From positions 1 to 32,646 of the forward strand of contig DAICZS010000019.1 of assembly GCA_027311025.1 (NCBI GenBank): 32,646 nucleotides of DNA, given 5' to 3'. This stretch comes from Ferrovaceae bacterium (GTDB lineage Bacteria > Pseudomonadota > Gammaproteobacteria > Burkholderiales > Ferrovaceae). Numbering within the stretch: the first letter of the stretch is position 1; every line of letters begins with the position of its first letter. Positions 10,798-20,101 of the stretch are shown here, piece by piece. The notes under the pieces were generated by a model. It was given only the letters and a program-made list of their open reading frames with translations. It had not been told where the DNA came from and did not search any database. A program made the position numbers and the translations under genes.

Positions 10798-13700
10798 TTA
10801 CAACAGCGCGTCCGAATCGAAGTCGTCATGCGCATGCACCAGGCTGAACACCACGGGCACGAAAATCAAGGTGGCCACGGTGGCCAGTAACAATCCGCCA
10901 ATGACCGCGCGCCCCAGGGGAGCATTCTGTTCGCCCCCCTCCCCCAGCCCCAGCGCCATGGGCGCCATGCCAATGATCATGGCCAGCGCCGTCATCAATA
11001 CCGGGCGAAAGCGCGAAAACCCAGCCTCCACTGCGGCTTGCACGGCATTGCGTGTTTCCGCCAGGCGCTCGCGGGCAAAGCTCACCACCAGGATGCTGTT
11101 GGCAGTGGCCACCCCCATGCACATGATGGCCCCGGTCAACGCAGGCACCGAGAGCGTGGTATGGGTGGAGAACAGCATCCAGACGATCCCTGCCAGGGCT
11201 GCCGGCAGGGCCGTGATGATCACGAAGGGGTCCAGCCAGGACTGGAAATTCACCACGATCAGGAGGTAGATCAGGACCACGGCAGCCAGGAGGCCGAACA
11301 GCAGCCCCGAAAAGGCATTGTCCATGAGCGTGGCCTGCCCCTCCAGGGTCACTGTCGCGGTATCAGGCAGGTCCTTGCTGCTGTCATCAATCACATCCTG
11401 CACGCGCGTGGCCACCCGGCCCAGGTCGCTGTCCTGGATGGCCGCATAGATATCAAAGGCAGGTTCAATGGCATAGTGGCTGACCACCGCGTTCCCAACG
11501 TCGCGACTGATGGTGGCCAACCCCCCCAGCAGTTGCATCGGTTGATCCTGCCCCGTGGTCACCGGGATGTTCTCCAGGGCGGACAGGCTGTCGACCAGAT
11601 ATTGCGGCGTTTGCACCACGATGGGATAGGACACGCCATTGCGCGGGTTGAGCCAGAACGTGGGCGCCACCTGGCCACTCCCGGAAAGCGTGGTCACGAG
11701 GCTGTTGGTGACGTCCCGCTCCGTCAATCCCAAGGTCTGCGCCAAGGGGCGGTTCACGTTCACGTCAAATTGCGGATAGCTGTCCGATTGCTGGATGCGC
11801 GCGTCGGCAATCCCGTCCACATGTCGCACCTTGCGCAACAGGTTCTGGATATAAATCAGATTGGCCACGCGGTCTGGACCCCTGACCTGGATGTCGATCG
11901 GTGCCGGGGCACCGAAGTTGAGAATCTGGCTGACGATGTCCGCCGGCAGGAAGGCAAAGGACACGCCCGGAAATTTTTCCGGCAAAACCGTCCTCAAGGT
12001 CCGGACGAAATCGTCCGTGGAAGCATGTCCTTCGTTGAGCGACACCAGGATATCGCCATCCTGTGGACCGATGGTCCCCGTGTTGTTATAGGACTGATTG
12101 ATGCCACTGACAGGCAACCCCATGTTGTCCACGATGCTGGACACCTGCTCCCTGGGGATTTGCGCCCGTATCTCCTGTTCGACATCATCGAAGAGGTGAG
12201 CGGTTTCCTCCACTCGCGTTCCCACCTGGGCGCGCACATGGATTTTGATCTGCCCTCCGTCCACCGAAGGAAAGAAATTGCGCCCCAAAAACGGCACCAG
12301 CAGAAACGACAGCAATACCGCGGTCATGAAGCCGGCAATGAACCGCTTTTGATGGCGCATCGCAAGGCCCAACAGTTCGCGATATTGATCCCTGAGCGCC
12401 ATGAACCTGCGGTCGAACCCCTTCTGGAAGCGCAGCAGCGGATGGGTAGGCTCGACCGGATGCGCTTCATGGGGTTTCAACAGAAAGTGGGCCACGGTCG
12501 GAACAAATGTTCGGGACAGCAGGAAGGACGCCACCAAGGCAAACACCACGGCCTCAGCCATAGGCACAAACAGGTAACGCGGCACTCCCGTCAGGAAAAA
12601 CATCGGAATGAACACGATGCATACGCACAGCAGCGACACGAATGCCGGAATGACGATCTGCCGGGCGCCGTCCAGGATGGCCGTCCGGACGTCCTTTCCC
12701 TGCTCCAGATGCCAGTTGATGTTTTCAATGGTCACTGTGGCGTCGTCCACCAGAATCCCCACGGCCAGGGCCAGGCCACCCAGCGTCATGACGTTCAGCG
12801 TTTCCCCGATGGCCGACAGCGCCACGATGGACGACAGTATGGCCAATGGAATGGACGCCGAAATGATCACGGTCGAGCGCCAGCTTCCCAGAAAGAGCAG
12901 GATCATCAGGCTGGTTAACGCCGCAGCAATCACGCCTTCCCTGATCACACTGGATACCGCTGCATGCACGAACAGGGACTGGTCTCCGACGATTTCCATC
13001 CTGAGCGATCTGGGCATTCCGGTTTTAAGGCGCACCACCAGTTTCTTGATCCCCGAGATGATGTCCAGGGTTGAATTCGAACCGTTCTTGAGCACGGTCA
13101 TCAACACCGAACGGGTACCATCCACCCTGACGATGTTGATTTGAGGCGGAAACCCGTCACGCACATGCGCCACGTCACGCATGAAAATGGTCGCGCCCTT
13201 CACCTGCTTGATGGGCAGCTCATTGAGCTTCTGGTATTCGTTTGGACTGTCATTCAACTTGATGTTGTATTCAAACTTGCCGATTTTTTCGGTTCCGGCA
13301 GGGATGATGAGGTTTTGCAACGCCAGTGCATTGCTGATCTCGCCAGCAGATACGCCCTTGGATTGCATGGCCAGCGGGTCGAGGTCCACCTGGATCTGGC
13401 GCACCTTTCCTCCGTATGGCGAAGGCACGGCACTTCCGGGAACGGTGGACAATCGGGGGCGGATGAAATTCTGTCCCAGGTCAAACAGCTTTTCTTCTGG
13501 AATGTCCTTGCTGGACAACGCCAGCTGGAGGATGGGGACGGTTGCTGCGTTGTAGTTGAGGATGAGCGGGGGCGTGATTCCGGGAGGCAACTGCTTTAAT
13601 ACCGTCTGGGAAATGGAGGCCACCTGGGCGGTCGCCGTGCGGATGTCCACGCCAGGTTGAAAGAAGATTTTGACGATGCCGTACGCGGGCAGGGATTGTG

Positions 13701-13950
13701 ACTCGATGTGCTCGATGTCATTGACGGTGGAACTGAGGGTGCGTTCATAGATGTAGACCACACGACCGGCCATGTCATCCGGCTGCATGCCCGTATAGGT
13801 CCAGACGACGCTGATGACGGGAATGCGGATATCCGGAAAAATGTCTGTGGGCGTGCGCAGCGCGGCGAGTGATCCGAAAATGAGGATCAATATGGCCAGG
13901 ACGGTGAAGGTGTACGGGCGCCGCAGCGCCAGCTTGACGAGCTCGTACAT
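10798..13950 (-). CDS. RND efflux pump, inner-membrane permease (second pump, RND-B)
   Basis: AcrB-like resistance-nodulation-division permease that should form the inner-membrane pump of a tripartite exporter. ATG 13950 gives 1050 residues, with AAGGG upstream; the frame extends to 14001 but the added residues are not conserved in the paralogue. Visible features are the first helix after RRPYTF, two large periplasmic segments and the TM4 acidic pair D402-D403 (GILVDDATV). In the TM10 motif (GVATANSILVVSF), Ala950 stands where AcrB has Lys940. It is the last gene of the operon, 73 bases after the channel gene, and strongly similar to the first pump gene. Substrate is unknown. Confidence 0.93.
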   Translation of the reverse strand: MYELVKLALRRPYTFTVLAILILIFGSLAALRTPTDIFPDIRIPVISVVWTYTGMQPDDMAGRVVYIYERTLSSTVNDIEHIESQSLPAYGIVKIFFQPGVDIRTATAQVASISQTVLKQLPPGITPPLILNYNAATVPILQLALSSKDIPEEKLFDLGQNFIRPRLSTVPGSAVPSPYGGKVRQIQVDLDPLAMQSKGVSAGEISNALALQNLIIPAGTEKIGKFEYNIKLNDSPNEYQKLNELPIKQVKGATIFMRDVAHVRDGFPPQINIVRVDGTRSVLMTVLKNGSNSTLDIISGIKKLVVRLKTGMPRSLRMEIVGDQSLFVHAAVSSVIREGVIAAALTSLMILLFLGSWRSTVIISASIPLAILSSIVALSAIGETLNVMTLGGLALAVGILVDDATVTIENINWHLEQGKDVRTAILDGARQIVIPAFVSLLCVCIVFIPMFFLTGVPRYLFVPMAEAVVFALVASFLLSRTFVPTVAHFLLKPHEAHPVEPTHPLLRFQKGFDRRFMALRDQYRELLGLAMRHQKRFIAGFMTAVLLSFLLVPFLGRNFFPSVDGGQIKIHVRAQVGTRVEETAHLFDDVEQEIRAQIPREQVSSIVDNMGLPVSGINQSYNNTGTIGPQDGDILVSLNEGHASTDDFVRTLRTVLPEKFPGVSFAFLPADIVSQILNFGAPAPIDIQVRGPDRVANLIYIQNLLRKVRHVDGIADARIQQSDSYPQFDVNVNRPLAQTLGLTERDVTNSLVTTLSGSGQVAPTFWLNPRNGVSYPIVVQTPQYLVDSLSALENIPVTTGQDQPMQLLGGLATISRDVGNAVVSHYAIEPAFDIYAAIQDSDLGRVATRVQDVIDDSSKDLPDTATVTLEGQATLMDNAFSGLLFGLLAAVVLIYLLIVVNFQSWLDPFVIITALPAALAGIVWMLFSTHTTLSVPALTGAIMCMGVATANSILVVSFARERLAETRNAVQAAVEAGFSRFRPVLMTALAMIIGMAPMALGLGEGGEQNAPLGRAVIGGLLLATVATLIFVPVVFSLVHAHDDFDSDALL

Positions 13951-13971
13951 GCGATTTGACCCTTGAATGAG

Positions 13972-13992
13972 CACCCCCCCGGCAAGGGGGTG
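13972..13992 (-). other. Stem-loop between channel gene and second pump gene
   Basis: CACCCCC at 13972-13978 pairs with GGGGGTG at 13986-13992 around a 7-base loop, inside the 73-base gap before RND-B. No T run follows, so it is not a normal terminator. It might protect or separate segments of the operon mRNA, or be chance in a C-rich stretch. Confidence 0.35.
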
Positions 13993-14023
13993 TTGCATCA
14001 CTGCATTACATGATCAGAACAAG

Positions 14024-15427
14024 CTACCAGGCCCCGCCAATGGCACGAATCAGTCCGACACTCGCCAGCATCCGGTCAATCTCAATGCTCAACTCCACTT
14101 GTTCCGTGCGCAGCTTGACGTTTTCGGCATCGATGACTTCAAGGTAGCTCACGGCCCCCTCGCGGTAACGATTCATTGCCAGATTGTAAGTGCGTTGCGC
14201 GGCATTCACGGCCAGCGTTTGATGTTGGTTTTCCTCTCCCAGATAGTGCAACAGGGCGAGGTTGTCTTCCACTTCACGGAATGCTTTCAGCACCGTGATC
14301 CGGTACAGCGCAGCAGATTCTGCGGTCTTGGCCGTTGCCCCCTGCACCAGGGCCTCACGCAATCCCGCATCAAATATGTTGAAGAACGCCAGGGGGCCCA
14401 ATGTCCAGAAGCTGTTGGGGGCCGTCATCAAGGCGCCCCCGCCGGAATTCTGAAACCCTCCCAGGGCGCCCAGTGAAATCGTCGGGAAAAATGCTGCACG
14501 GGCCACGCCAATCTCGGCGTTGGCCGCAGCTACCCTGCGCTCGGCCGCTGAAACGTCTGGGCGGCGTTCCACCACCTGGGAGGGCAGCGTGGCAGGAATA
14601 TTCGGGTACACGGCATTCAACTCTCCCGGCGGAATTGAAAAACTTGAGGCCGATTGTCCCAACAACGCCGCAATGGCGTGCTCAGACAATGCGCGGCTGG
14701 CCATGACGCTCATCTGCTGCGCCCGGGTTTGTTCCAGCAGCGTCAGTGAACGCGCCACATCCAGACCGGACACGATCCCCTCGTCATGTCGGTGCTGCAT
14801 CAACTCCAGCTCGCTCTGGTAGGCCTTGATGGAATCGGACAACAACTTGATCTCGGAATCGAAGCCCCGCAACTGAAAGTAAGTGGTGGCCAACTGCGCC
14901 TGAAGGCTCAGGCGCACCGATTCCACGTCGGCCTTGCTGGCTTCTGCCAGGGCGCTGGCTGAATTGATGGCACTGCGAATGTTGCCCCACAAGTCGATCT
15001 CGTAGTTGAACCCTGCTCCCAGCATTCTGTCGCCATAGACGTTGGGGAAATTGGGTCCTCTCAAAGGACGGTTGACGGATTGTCGATTGGTGCTCGATCC
15101 CCCAATGGCATTGATTTCCGGATACAGTCGCGAACTTTGTTCCGTGAGGTACGCATTGGCCGCATCATAACGGGCCAGCGCAGCGGCCAGCTCAAAGCTG
15201 TCTTTTTCCAGTTGCGTTTCCATCTGGTTGAGCAGGGGGTCCTGAAACACGGGCCACCACTCACCGCGACTGGACTGGTCTGCCGGTTTTGCCACGTGCC
15301 AGATGCCATCTTCCTTGAAACTGTCCGTGACAGGCATGTCCGGGCGCTGGTAGTCGGGCGCCAGCGAGCAGCCCGCCAGAAGCAGGGCCCCGGCCACCAG
15401 GAGCGTCAGTCCTGCCCTGATGTTCAT
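14024..15427 (-). CDS. Outer-membrane efflux channel lipoprotein, NodT/OprM family
   Basis: TolC-like outer-membrane factor that should form the exit duct of the RND exporter. The 467-residue protein has a lipoprotein signal with lipobox LAGC (Cys20), then SLAPDYQRP, the usual start of NodT-type factors. Two OEP repeats follow. Conserved features include YEIDLWGNIRSAI and ERRPDVSAAERRVAAANAEIGVARAAFFP. Its ATG overlaps the adaptor stop (ATGA), so the two are translationally coupled. The gene order pump-adaptor-channel-pump supports assembly of one complete exporter with a second pump. Confidence 0.94.
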   Translation of the reverse strand: MNIRAGLTLLVAGALLLAGCSLAPDYQRPDMPVTDSFKEDGIWHVAKPADQSSRGEWWPVFQDPLLNQMETQLEKDSFELAAALARYDAANAYLTEQSSRLYPEINAIGGSSTNRQSVNRPLRGPNFPNVYGDRMLGAGFNYEIDLWGNIRSAINSASALAEASKADVESVRLSLQAQLATTYFQLRGFDSEIKLLSDSIKAYQSELELMQHRHDEGIVSGLDVARSLTLLEQTRAQQMSVMASRALSEHAIAALLGQSASSFSIPPGELNAVYPNIPATLPSQVVERRPDVSAAERRVAAANAEIGVARAAFFPTISLGALGGFQNSGGGALMTAPNSFWTLGPLAFFNIFDAGLREALVQGATAKTAESAALYRITVLKAFREVEDNLALLHYLGEENQHQTLAVNAAQRTYNLAMNRYREGAVSYLEVIDAENVKLRTEQVELSIEIDRMLASVGLIRAIGGAW

Positions 15428-16650
15428 GGCTGCTTTCCGGCTTGCGCTGGGGGCGCTGCCGGCTTTTCGGCAGCGGCTTTTGGCGTACTGTTGCTGACCC
15501 TGACCAGGTCGCCATCTTCAAGCGAGTCCGGGGGGCTGTCCACAATGCGGTCATTGGGCTCGATCCCTGACAGAACCTCCACTTCCACGCCAAAATCCCG
15601 CCCCAATTCGACTTTCTTGAGCTTGACGTGATTATCGCTCTCCACGACGGCCAGTTGCACGCCAGCACTGCGCAGGATCAGCGCGCTTGCCGGTACGCGC
15701 TGGATTGACGTGTTTTCTGGCAGGTCAAACTTGACCTCAGCATAGCTTCCGGGGGTCAACAAACCGTCCTTGTTGTTGACCGACAACTCAACCAGCAGGG
15801 TACCCGAGCCGCTGCTGATTGAACCCGAGGTGCGCGTCAGCACCGCTGCAAACTGCCGGTCCGTGTATTCGGGCACCGTCAGCGTGGCCTTGACCCCCAC
15901 CTTGATCTGGTTGGAATAGCTTTGGGGAACGGGAACATACAGCCGCAGCGGATCGATGCTGGCCACGTTGAATAATTCGGTGCCTTTACCAGCGCTGATC
16001 AGGGCTCCGACGTCGGTCTTGCGGGCCGTGACGACGCCGTCAAAGGGCGCCACGACGCGCTTGAACTGTTCGAAAGCCTGAATGCGGCCCACGTTGGCCT
16101 TGGCGGCATCCACATCCGCCTTGCGTGCCTCGAGGTCTGCCGACTTCTCGTCCGAATCCTGTTGCGACACGGAATCCGTGGCCAGCAGGTTTTTCCAGCG
16201 TTTGGCCGTCACTTCGGCCAGGTTTTGCTTGGCCATGGCACTGACCAGGTCTGCCCGGGCCTGATCCAACTGGTGGTCCAGTTCAGGGGTATCGATGTCT
16301 GCCAGCAACTCGCCGGCTTTCACTTTCGCACCAATGTCGTGATACCAGCGCAGCAGGTAACCGTCCACCCGCGCAAGAATCGGCGCATCGATATAAGGCT
16401 GGAGATTTCCTGGCAATACCAGCGTGTGGGTGAGGCTACCCTGTTGGGAGGCAATGACCCTGACCACGGGAATGGCCTGCTCCTGTGTCCACTGGTTGAC
16501 CAGTTGAGATTGTCTGCTGCGCATGATCAATCCGGCAGCAACGACCAGTATCGCGACCACAAGCAAAATCAACCCCGCTCGTTTCAATCGGGACTGGGTC
16601 GCCTGATTCACTTCCAACAGCTTGTCGTCCTGATCCTGCTCATTCTGCAT
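15424..16650 (-). CDS. RND efflux periplasmic adaptor (membrane fusion protein)
   Basis: HlyD/AcrA-like periplasmic adaptor linking the pump to the outer-membrane channel. ATG 16650 gives 408 residues; AGGAG lies 6 bases upstream, so the longer frame to 16704 is not used. A cytoplasmic basic start is followed by one membrane helix at about residues 23-43 rather than a lipobox. Then come the lipoyl-like half motifs (ARVDGYLLRWYHDIGAKVKAG; VVAPFDGVVTARKTDVGAL), a helical hairpin of about 80 residues, and barrel domains. The Pro/Ala-rich tail is unordered. Its start overlaps the RND-A stop by 11 bases. Confidence 0.95.
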   Translation of the reverse strand: MQNEQDQDDKLLEVNQATQSRLKRAGLILLVVAILVVAAGLIMRSRQSQLVNQWTQEQAIPVVRVIASQQGSLTHTLVLPGNLQPYIDAPILARVDGYLLRWYHDIGAKVKAGELLADIDTPELDHQLDQARADLVSAMAKQNLAEVTAKRWKNLLATDSVSQQDSDEKSADLEARKADVDAAKANVGRIQAFEQFKRVVAPFDGVVTARKTDVGALISAGKGTELFNVASIDPLRLYVPVPQSYSNQIKVGVKATLTVPEYTDRQFAAVLTRTSGSISSGSGTLLVELSVNNKDGLLTPGSYAEVKFDLPENTSIQRVPASALILRSAGVQLAVVESDNHVKLKKVELGRDFGVEVEVLSGIEPNDRIVDSPPDSLEDGDLVRVSNSTPKAAAEKPAAPPAQAGKQP

Positions 16651-19600
16651 GTGAATCTCCTGACGCCTGTTCTGGGGCGTTTTCTTCGTTTTCAAACTTA
16701 TCACGAGCGTGCACCAAACTGAAAATCACCGGCACAAAGATCAACGTGGACAGGGTTGCCACCAGCAACCCGCCAATCACCGCCCGACCCAACGGCGCAT
16801 TTTGCTCGCCGCCCTCGCCCAGTCCCAGGGACATGGGCAACATGCCAATGATCATGGCCAGCGCCGTCATCAGCACCGGCCTGAATCGGGCAAAGCCCGC
16901 CTCAACCGCCGCCCGGGCCGCATCGCGGGTCTGCACCAGCCGTTCGCGGGCAAAACTGACCACCAGGATGCTGTTGGCCGTCCCCACGCCCATGCACATG
17001 ATGGCCCCTGTCAATGCCGGCACGGAAAGGGTGGTATGCGTGGCAAACAACATCCAGATGATCCCGGCCAGCGCTGAAGGCAAGGCCGTGATGATGACGA
17101 AGGGGTCCAGCCAGGACTGGAAATTCACCACGATCAGCAGGTAGATCAGCACGATGGAGCCGGCCAGACCAAACAGCAGCCCGGTAAAGGAGTTTTCCAT
17201 CAGGGGTACCTGACCCAGCACCTGCACCGTGGCTCCTTTCGGAATCTCCTTTTCCTGTCCCTTGATCAACGCGCGGACATCAGCGGCGACACTCCCCAGG
17301 TCCTTGTCCTGAATGGCGGCAAAAATGTCAAAGGCCGGCTGGATGGCGTAGTGGGTGACCACCGCATTGCCCTTGTCCCGACTGATGGTGGCCAGACCAC
17401 CCAGCACCTGCATCTGCTTGGCCGTCTCTGGCGTGATCGGCACGGAGGCCAACCCGCCATGAAGGGTTTGGGTTCTGGGATCATGGGCCGTGATGGGGAT
17501 GTTTTCCAGGTCGGACAGGGTGTAGGTACGGTATTGCGGCGTCTGCACCACGATGGGGTAGGACACGCCGTTGCGCGGATTGAGCCAGAACGTGGGCGCC
17601 ACCTGGCCGCTCCCTGAAAGGGTGGTCACGAGGCTGTTGGTGACGTCCCGCTCCGTCACACCCAGTGTCTGTGCCAGCGACCGGTCCACGTTCACATCAA
17701 ACTGCGGGTAGTTGGCCGATTGCTGGATGCGCGCATCGGCGATGCCGTCCACATGCTGCACCTTGCGCAGCAGATTCTGGACATATACCAAATTGGCATC
17801 CCGGTTGGGCCCCTTGATCTGGATGTCGATGGGTGCCGGCGAACCGAAGTTGAGGATCTGGCTCACAATGTCTGCCGGCAGGAAGGCAAAGGATACGCCG
17901 GGAAACTTTTCGGGCAGCTTCGTTCTGAAAACCCTGACGTAATCCTCAGTGGGGGAATGTTTTTCGTTCAGCGAAATCAGGATGTCGCCATCTTCCGGAC
18001 CCACCGTTCCGGTATTGCTATAGGCCGTGTTGATCCCGCTGACGGACAGGCCAATGTTGTCCATGATGGTTTCCATCTCTTCGGGCGGGATCTCCTTGCG
18101 AATTTCAGCCTCGATCCTGTCAAACAGGTTGGCCGTCTCTTCCACGCGCGTACCAACCTGGGCGCGCACGTGGATCTTGATCTGGCCACCATCCACGGAA
18201 GGGAAGAAGTTACGCCCCAAAAAAGGCAGCAGCAGGAAAGACAGCAACACCACGGTCATGTAACCCGGGATAAAGCGCTTGCGATTGTCCACCGCCATCT
18301 GCAACACGGAAACATATTGTTTGCGAAGCTTCGAGAATCGCTGCTCAAACCCGCGCTGAAACCGCATCAGGGCAAACTTGAGCTGATGGGGCAGTGCCCT
18401 GGCACGATGCGTGGGGTCCATCACCCACTGTTCGTGCAGGGAGGCATGTTCCATGTCCGCATGGGACTTGAGCAGGAAATTGGCAACGGTGGGGACGAAC
18501 GTCTGCGACAATACGAAAGAGGCGATCATGGCAAACACGACTGCTTCAGCCATGGGCACGAACAGGTAGCGTGGCACGCCCGTCAGGAAAAACATCGGGA
18601 TGAACACGATGCAGATGCTGAACGTGGACACAAAGGCCGGCTGCACGATCTGGCTTGCGCCATCGACGATGGCGCTGCGAACGTCCTTGCCCTCTTCCAG
18701 GTGATGGTTGATGTTTTCAATCATCACCGTGGCATCGTCCACCAGAATCCCCACCGCCAGGGCCAATCCCCCCAGGGTCATCACGTTCAGGGTTTCGCCC
18801 AGCGCGGAGAGGGTTGCAATGGAACAGAGAATAGCCAGGGGAATGGAGGCCGCGATGATCAGCGTGGAGCGCCAGCTTCCCAGAAACAGCAGAATCATCA
18901 GACTGGTGAGCGCGGCCGCAATCACCCCTTCCCTGATCACGCCATTGATGGAGGCCTTCACGAATATGGACTGGTCCGCCAGCGCCACCAGGTTCAAGCC
19001 GTCGGGAAGCGTTTCCTTGAGCTTGGGAATCATGTCGCGCACGCCCTGGATGATGTCCAGCGTGGAAGCCGCACCATTTTTGAGGATGGTCATCAGCACG
19101 GCCCGGCCCCCATCGACACGCACGATGTTGATCTGGGGGGGGTAGCCGTCGCGCACATGAGCCACGTCCCGCATGAAGATGGTCGTCCCGTTGGTCTGGG
19201 GAATCGGGGACTTGTCGTTGACCTGTTTGATGGGGATGTTGTTCAGAACATCAAACTCATCGGGACTGTCGTTGATTTTGATGTTGTACTCAAATAGGCC
19301 GATTTTCTGGGTGCCTGCAGGGATGATCTGATTCTGCGCAGCCAGGGCACGACTGACGTCATCGGGAGAAACGCCCTTGGACTGCATCGCCTTGGGATCA
19401 AGGTCGATCTGGATCTGCCGCACCTTGCCGCCATAGGGGGAAGGCAGCGCGCTTCCCGGAACCGTGGCCAATTGCGGGCGGATGAAGTTCTGCCCCAGAT
19501 CAAACAGGGTTTGTTCAGGAATTTTTCTGCTGGACAGGGCAAGCTGCAGGATCGGCACCGTTGCCGCGTTGTAATTCAGGATCAGGGGCGGCGTGATGCC

Positions 19601-19972
19601 AGGCGGCAGAAACTTCAACACCGTCTGGGAAATGGATGTGACCTGGGCCGTCGCCGTGCGGATGTCCACGGTGGGCTGAAAAAAGATCTTGACGATGCCG
19701 TAACCTGGCAACGATTGCGATTCAATGTGCTCGATGTCGTTGACCGTGGAGGTCAAGGCGCGTTCGTAGGCATAGACTACCCGACCCGACATGTCATCCG
19801 GCTGCATCCCGGTGTAGGTCCAGACGGCACTGATGACTGGAATGCGGATGTCCGGAAAAATGTCCGTGGGCGTGCGCAAAATGGCGAGCACGCCAAAAAT
19901 CAGGATCAGCAGTGCGAACACTATAAAGGTGTACGGTCGGCTCAAAGCCAGCCTGACGATCCCGGACATCAT
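16640..19972 (-). CDS. RND efflux pump, inner-membrane permease (first pump, RND-A)
   Basis: AcrB-like RND permease opening the four-gene efflux operon. The 1110-residue protein shares most of its sequence with RND-B but carries three extra stretches, near residues 252-261, 505-530 and 833-856. The TM4 acidic pair is D412-D413 (GILVDDATV). The TM10 motif reads GVGTANSILVVSF, with Ala999 where AcrB has the proton-relay Lys940. ATG 19972 follows AGGGG at 8 bases; a second ATG comes immediately after and could also serve. Upstream lies trpC on the same strand, 129 bases away, with TACAAT as a possible -10 box but no clear -35. No regulator gene is adjacent. Confidence 0.94.
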   Translation of the reverse strand: MMSGIVRLALSRPYTFIVFALLILIFGVLAILRTPTDIFPDIRIPVISAVWTYTGMQPDDMSGRVVYAYERALTSTVNDIEHIESQSLPGYGIVKIFFQPTVDIRTATAQVTSISQTVLKFLPPGITPPLILNYNAATVPILQLALSSRKIPEQTLFDLGQNFIRPQLATVPGSALPSPYGGKVRQIQIDLDPKAMQSKGVSPDDVSRALAAQNQIIPAGTQKIGLFEYNIKINDSPDEFDVLNNIPIKQVNDKSPIPQTNGTTIFMRDVAHVRDGYPPQINIVRVDGGRAVLMTILKNGAASTLDIIQGVRDMIPKLKETLPDGLNLVALADQSIFVKASINGVIREGVIAAALTSLMILLFLGSWRSTLIIAASIPLAILCSIATLSALGETLNVMTLGGLALAVGILVDDATVMIENINHHLEEGKDVRSAIVDGASQIVQPAFVSTFSICIVFIPMFFLTGVPRYLFVPMAEAVVFAMIASFVLSQTFVPTVANFLLKSHADMEHASLHEQWVMDPTHRARALPHQLKFALMRFQRGFEQRFSKLRKQYVSVLQMAVDNRKRFIPGYMTVVLLSFLLLPFLGRNFFPSVDGGQIKIHVRAQVGTRVEETANLFDRIEAEIRKEIPPEEMETIMDNIGLSVSGINTAYSNTGTVGPEDGDILISLNEKHSPTEDYVRVFRTKLPEKFPGVSFAFLPADIVSQILNFGSPAPIDIQIKGPNRDANLVYVQNLLRKVQHVDGIADARIQQSANYPQFDVNVDRSLAQTLGVTERDVTNSLVTTLSGSGQVAPTFWLNPRNGVSYPIVVQTPQYRTYTLSDLENIPITAHDPRTQTLHGGLASVPITPETAKQMQVLGGLATISRDKGNAVVTHYAIQPAFDIFAAIQDKDLGSVAADVRALIKGQEKEIPKGATVQVLGQVPLMENSFTGLLFGLAGSIVLIYLLIVVNFQSWLDPFVIITALPSALAGIIWMLFATHTTLSVPALTGAIMCMGVGTANSILVVSFARERLVQTRDAARAAVEAGFARFRPVLMTALAMIIGMLPMSLGLGEGGEQNAPLGRAVIGGLLVATLSTLIFVPVIFSLVHARDKFENEENAPEQASGDSHAE

Positions 19973-20101
19973 GAGAGATTCCCCTTGTTCAACATGTACC
20001 TGTACCGCTGTGTGGTCAAACTGCGAATTCTGCCACCCTTCCCCAGCGAGGTGTTGTAACCAATTGTAGTGCCGGGGAAAATTTCACGCGTACAGTAAAG
20101 C

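Noticed and set aside
11038-12918. Open frame of 626 codons on the plus strand across the second pump gene
   Set aside because: It is antisense to RND-B; composition is rich in His, Gln, Arg and Gly with no fold or motif, as expected from the complement of a GC-rich gene.
17720-19297. Open frame of 525 codons on the plus strand across the first pump gene
   Set aside because: It is the antisense shadow of RND-A, with the same His/Gln-rich composition and no matching start signal.
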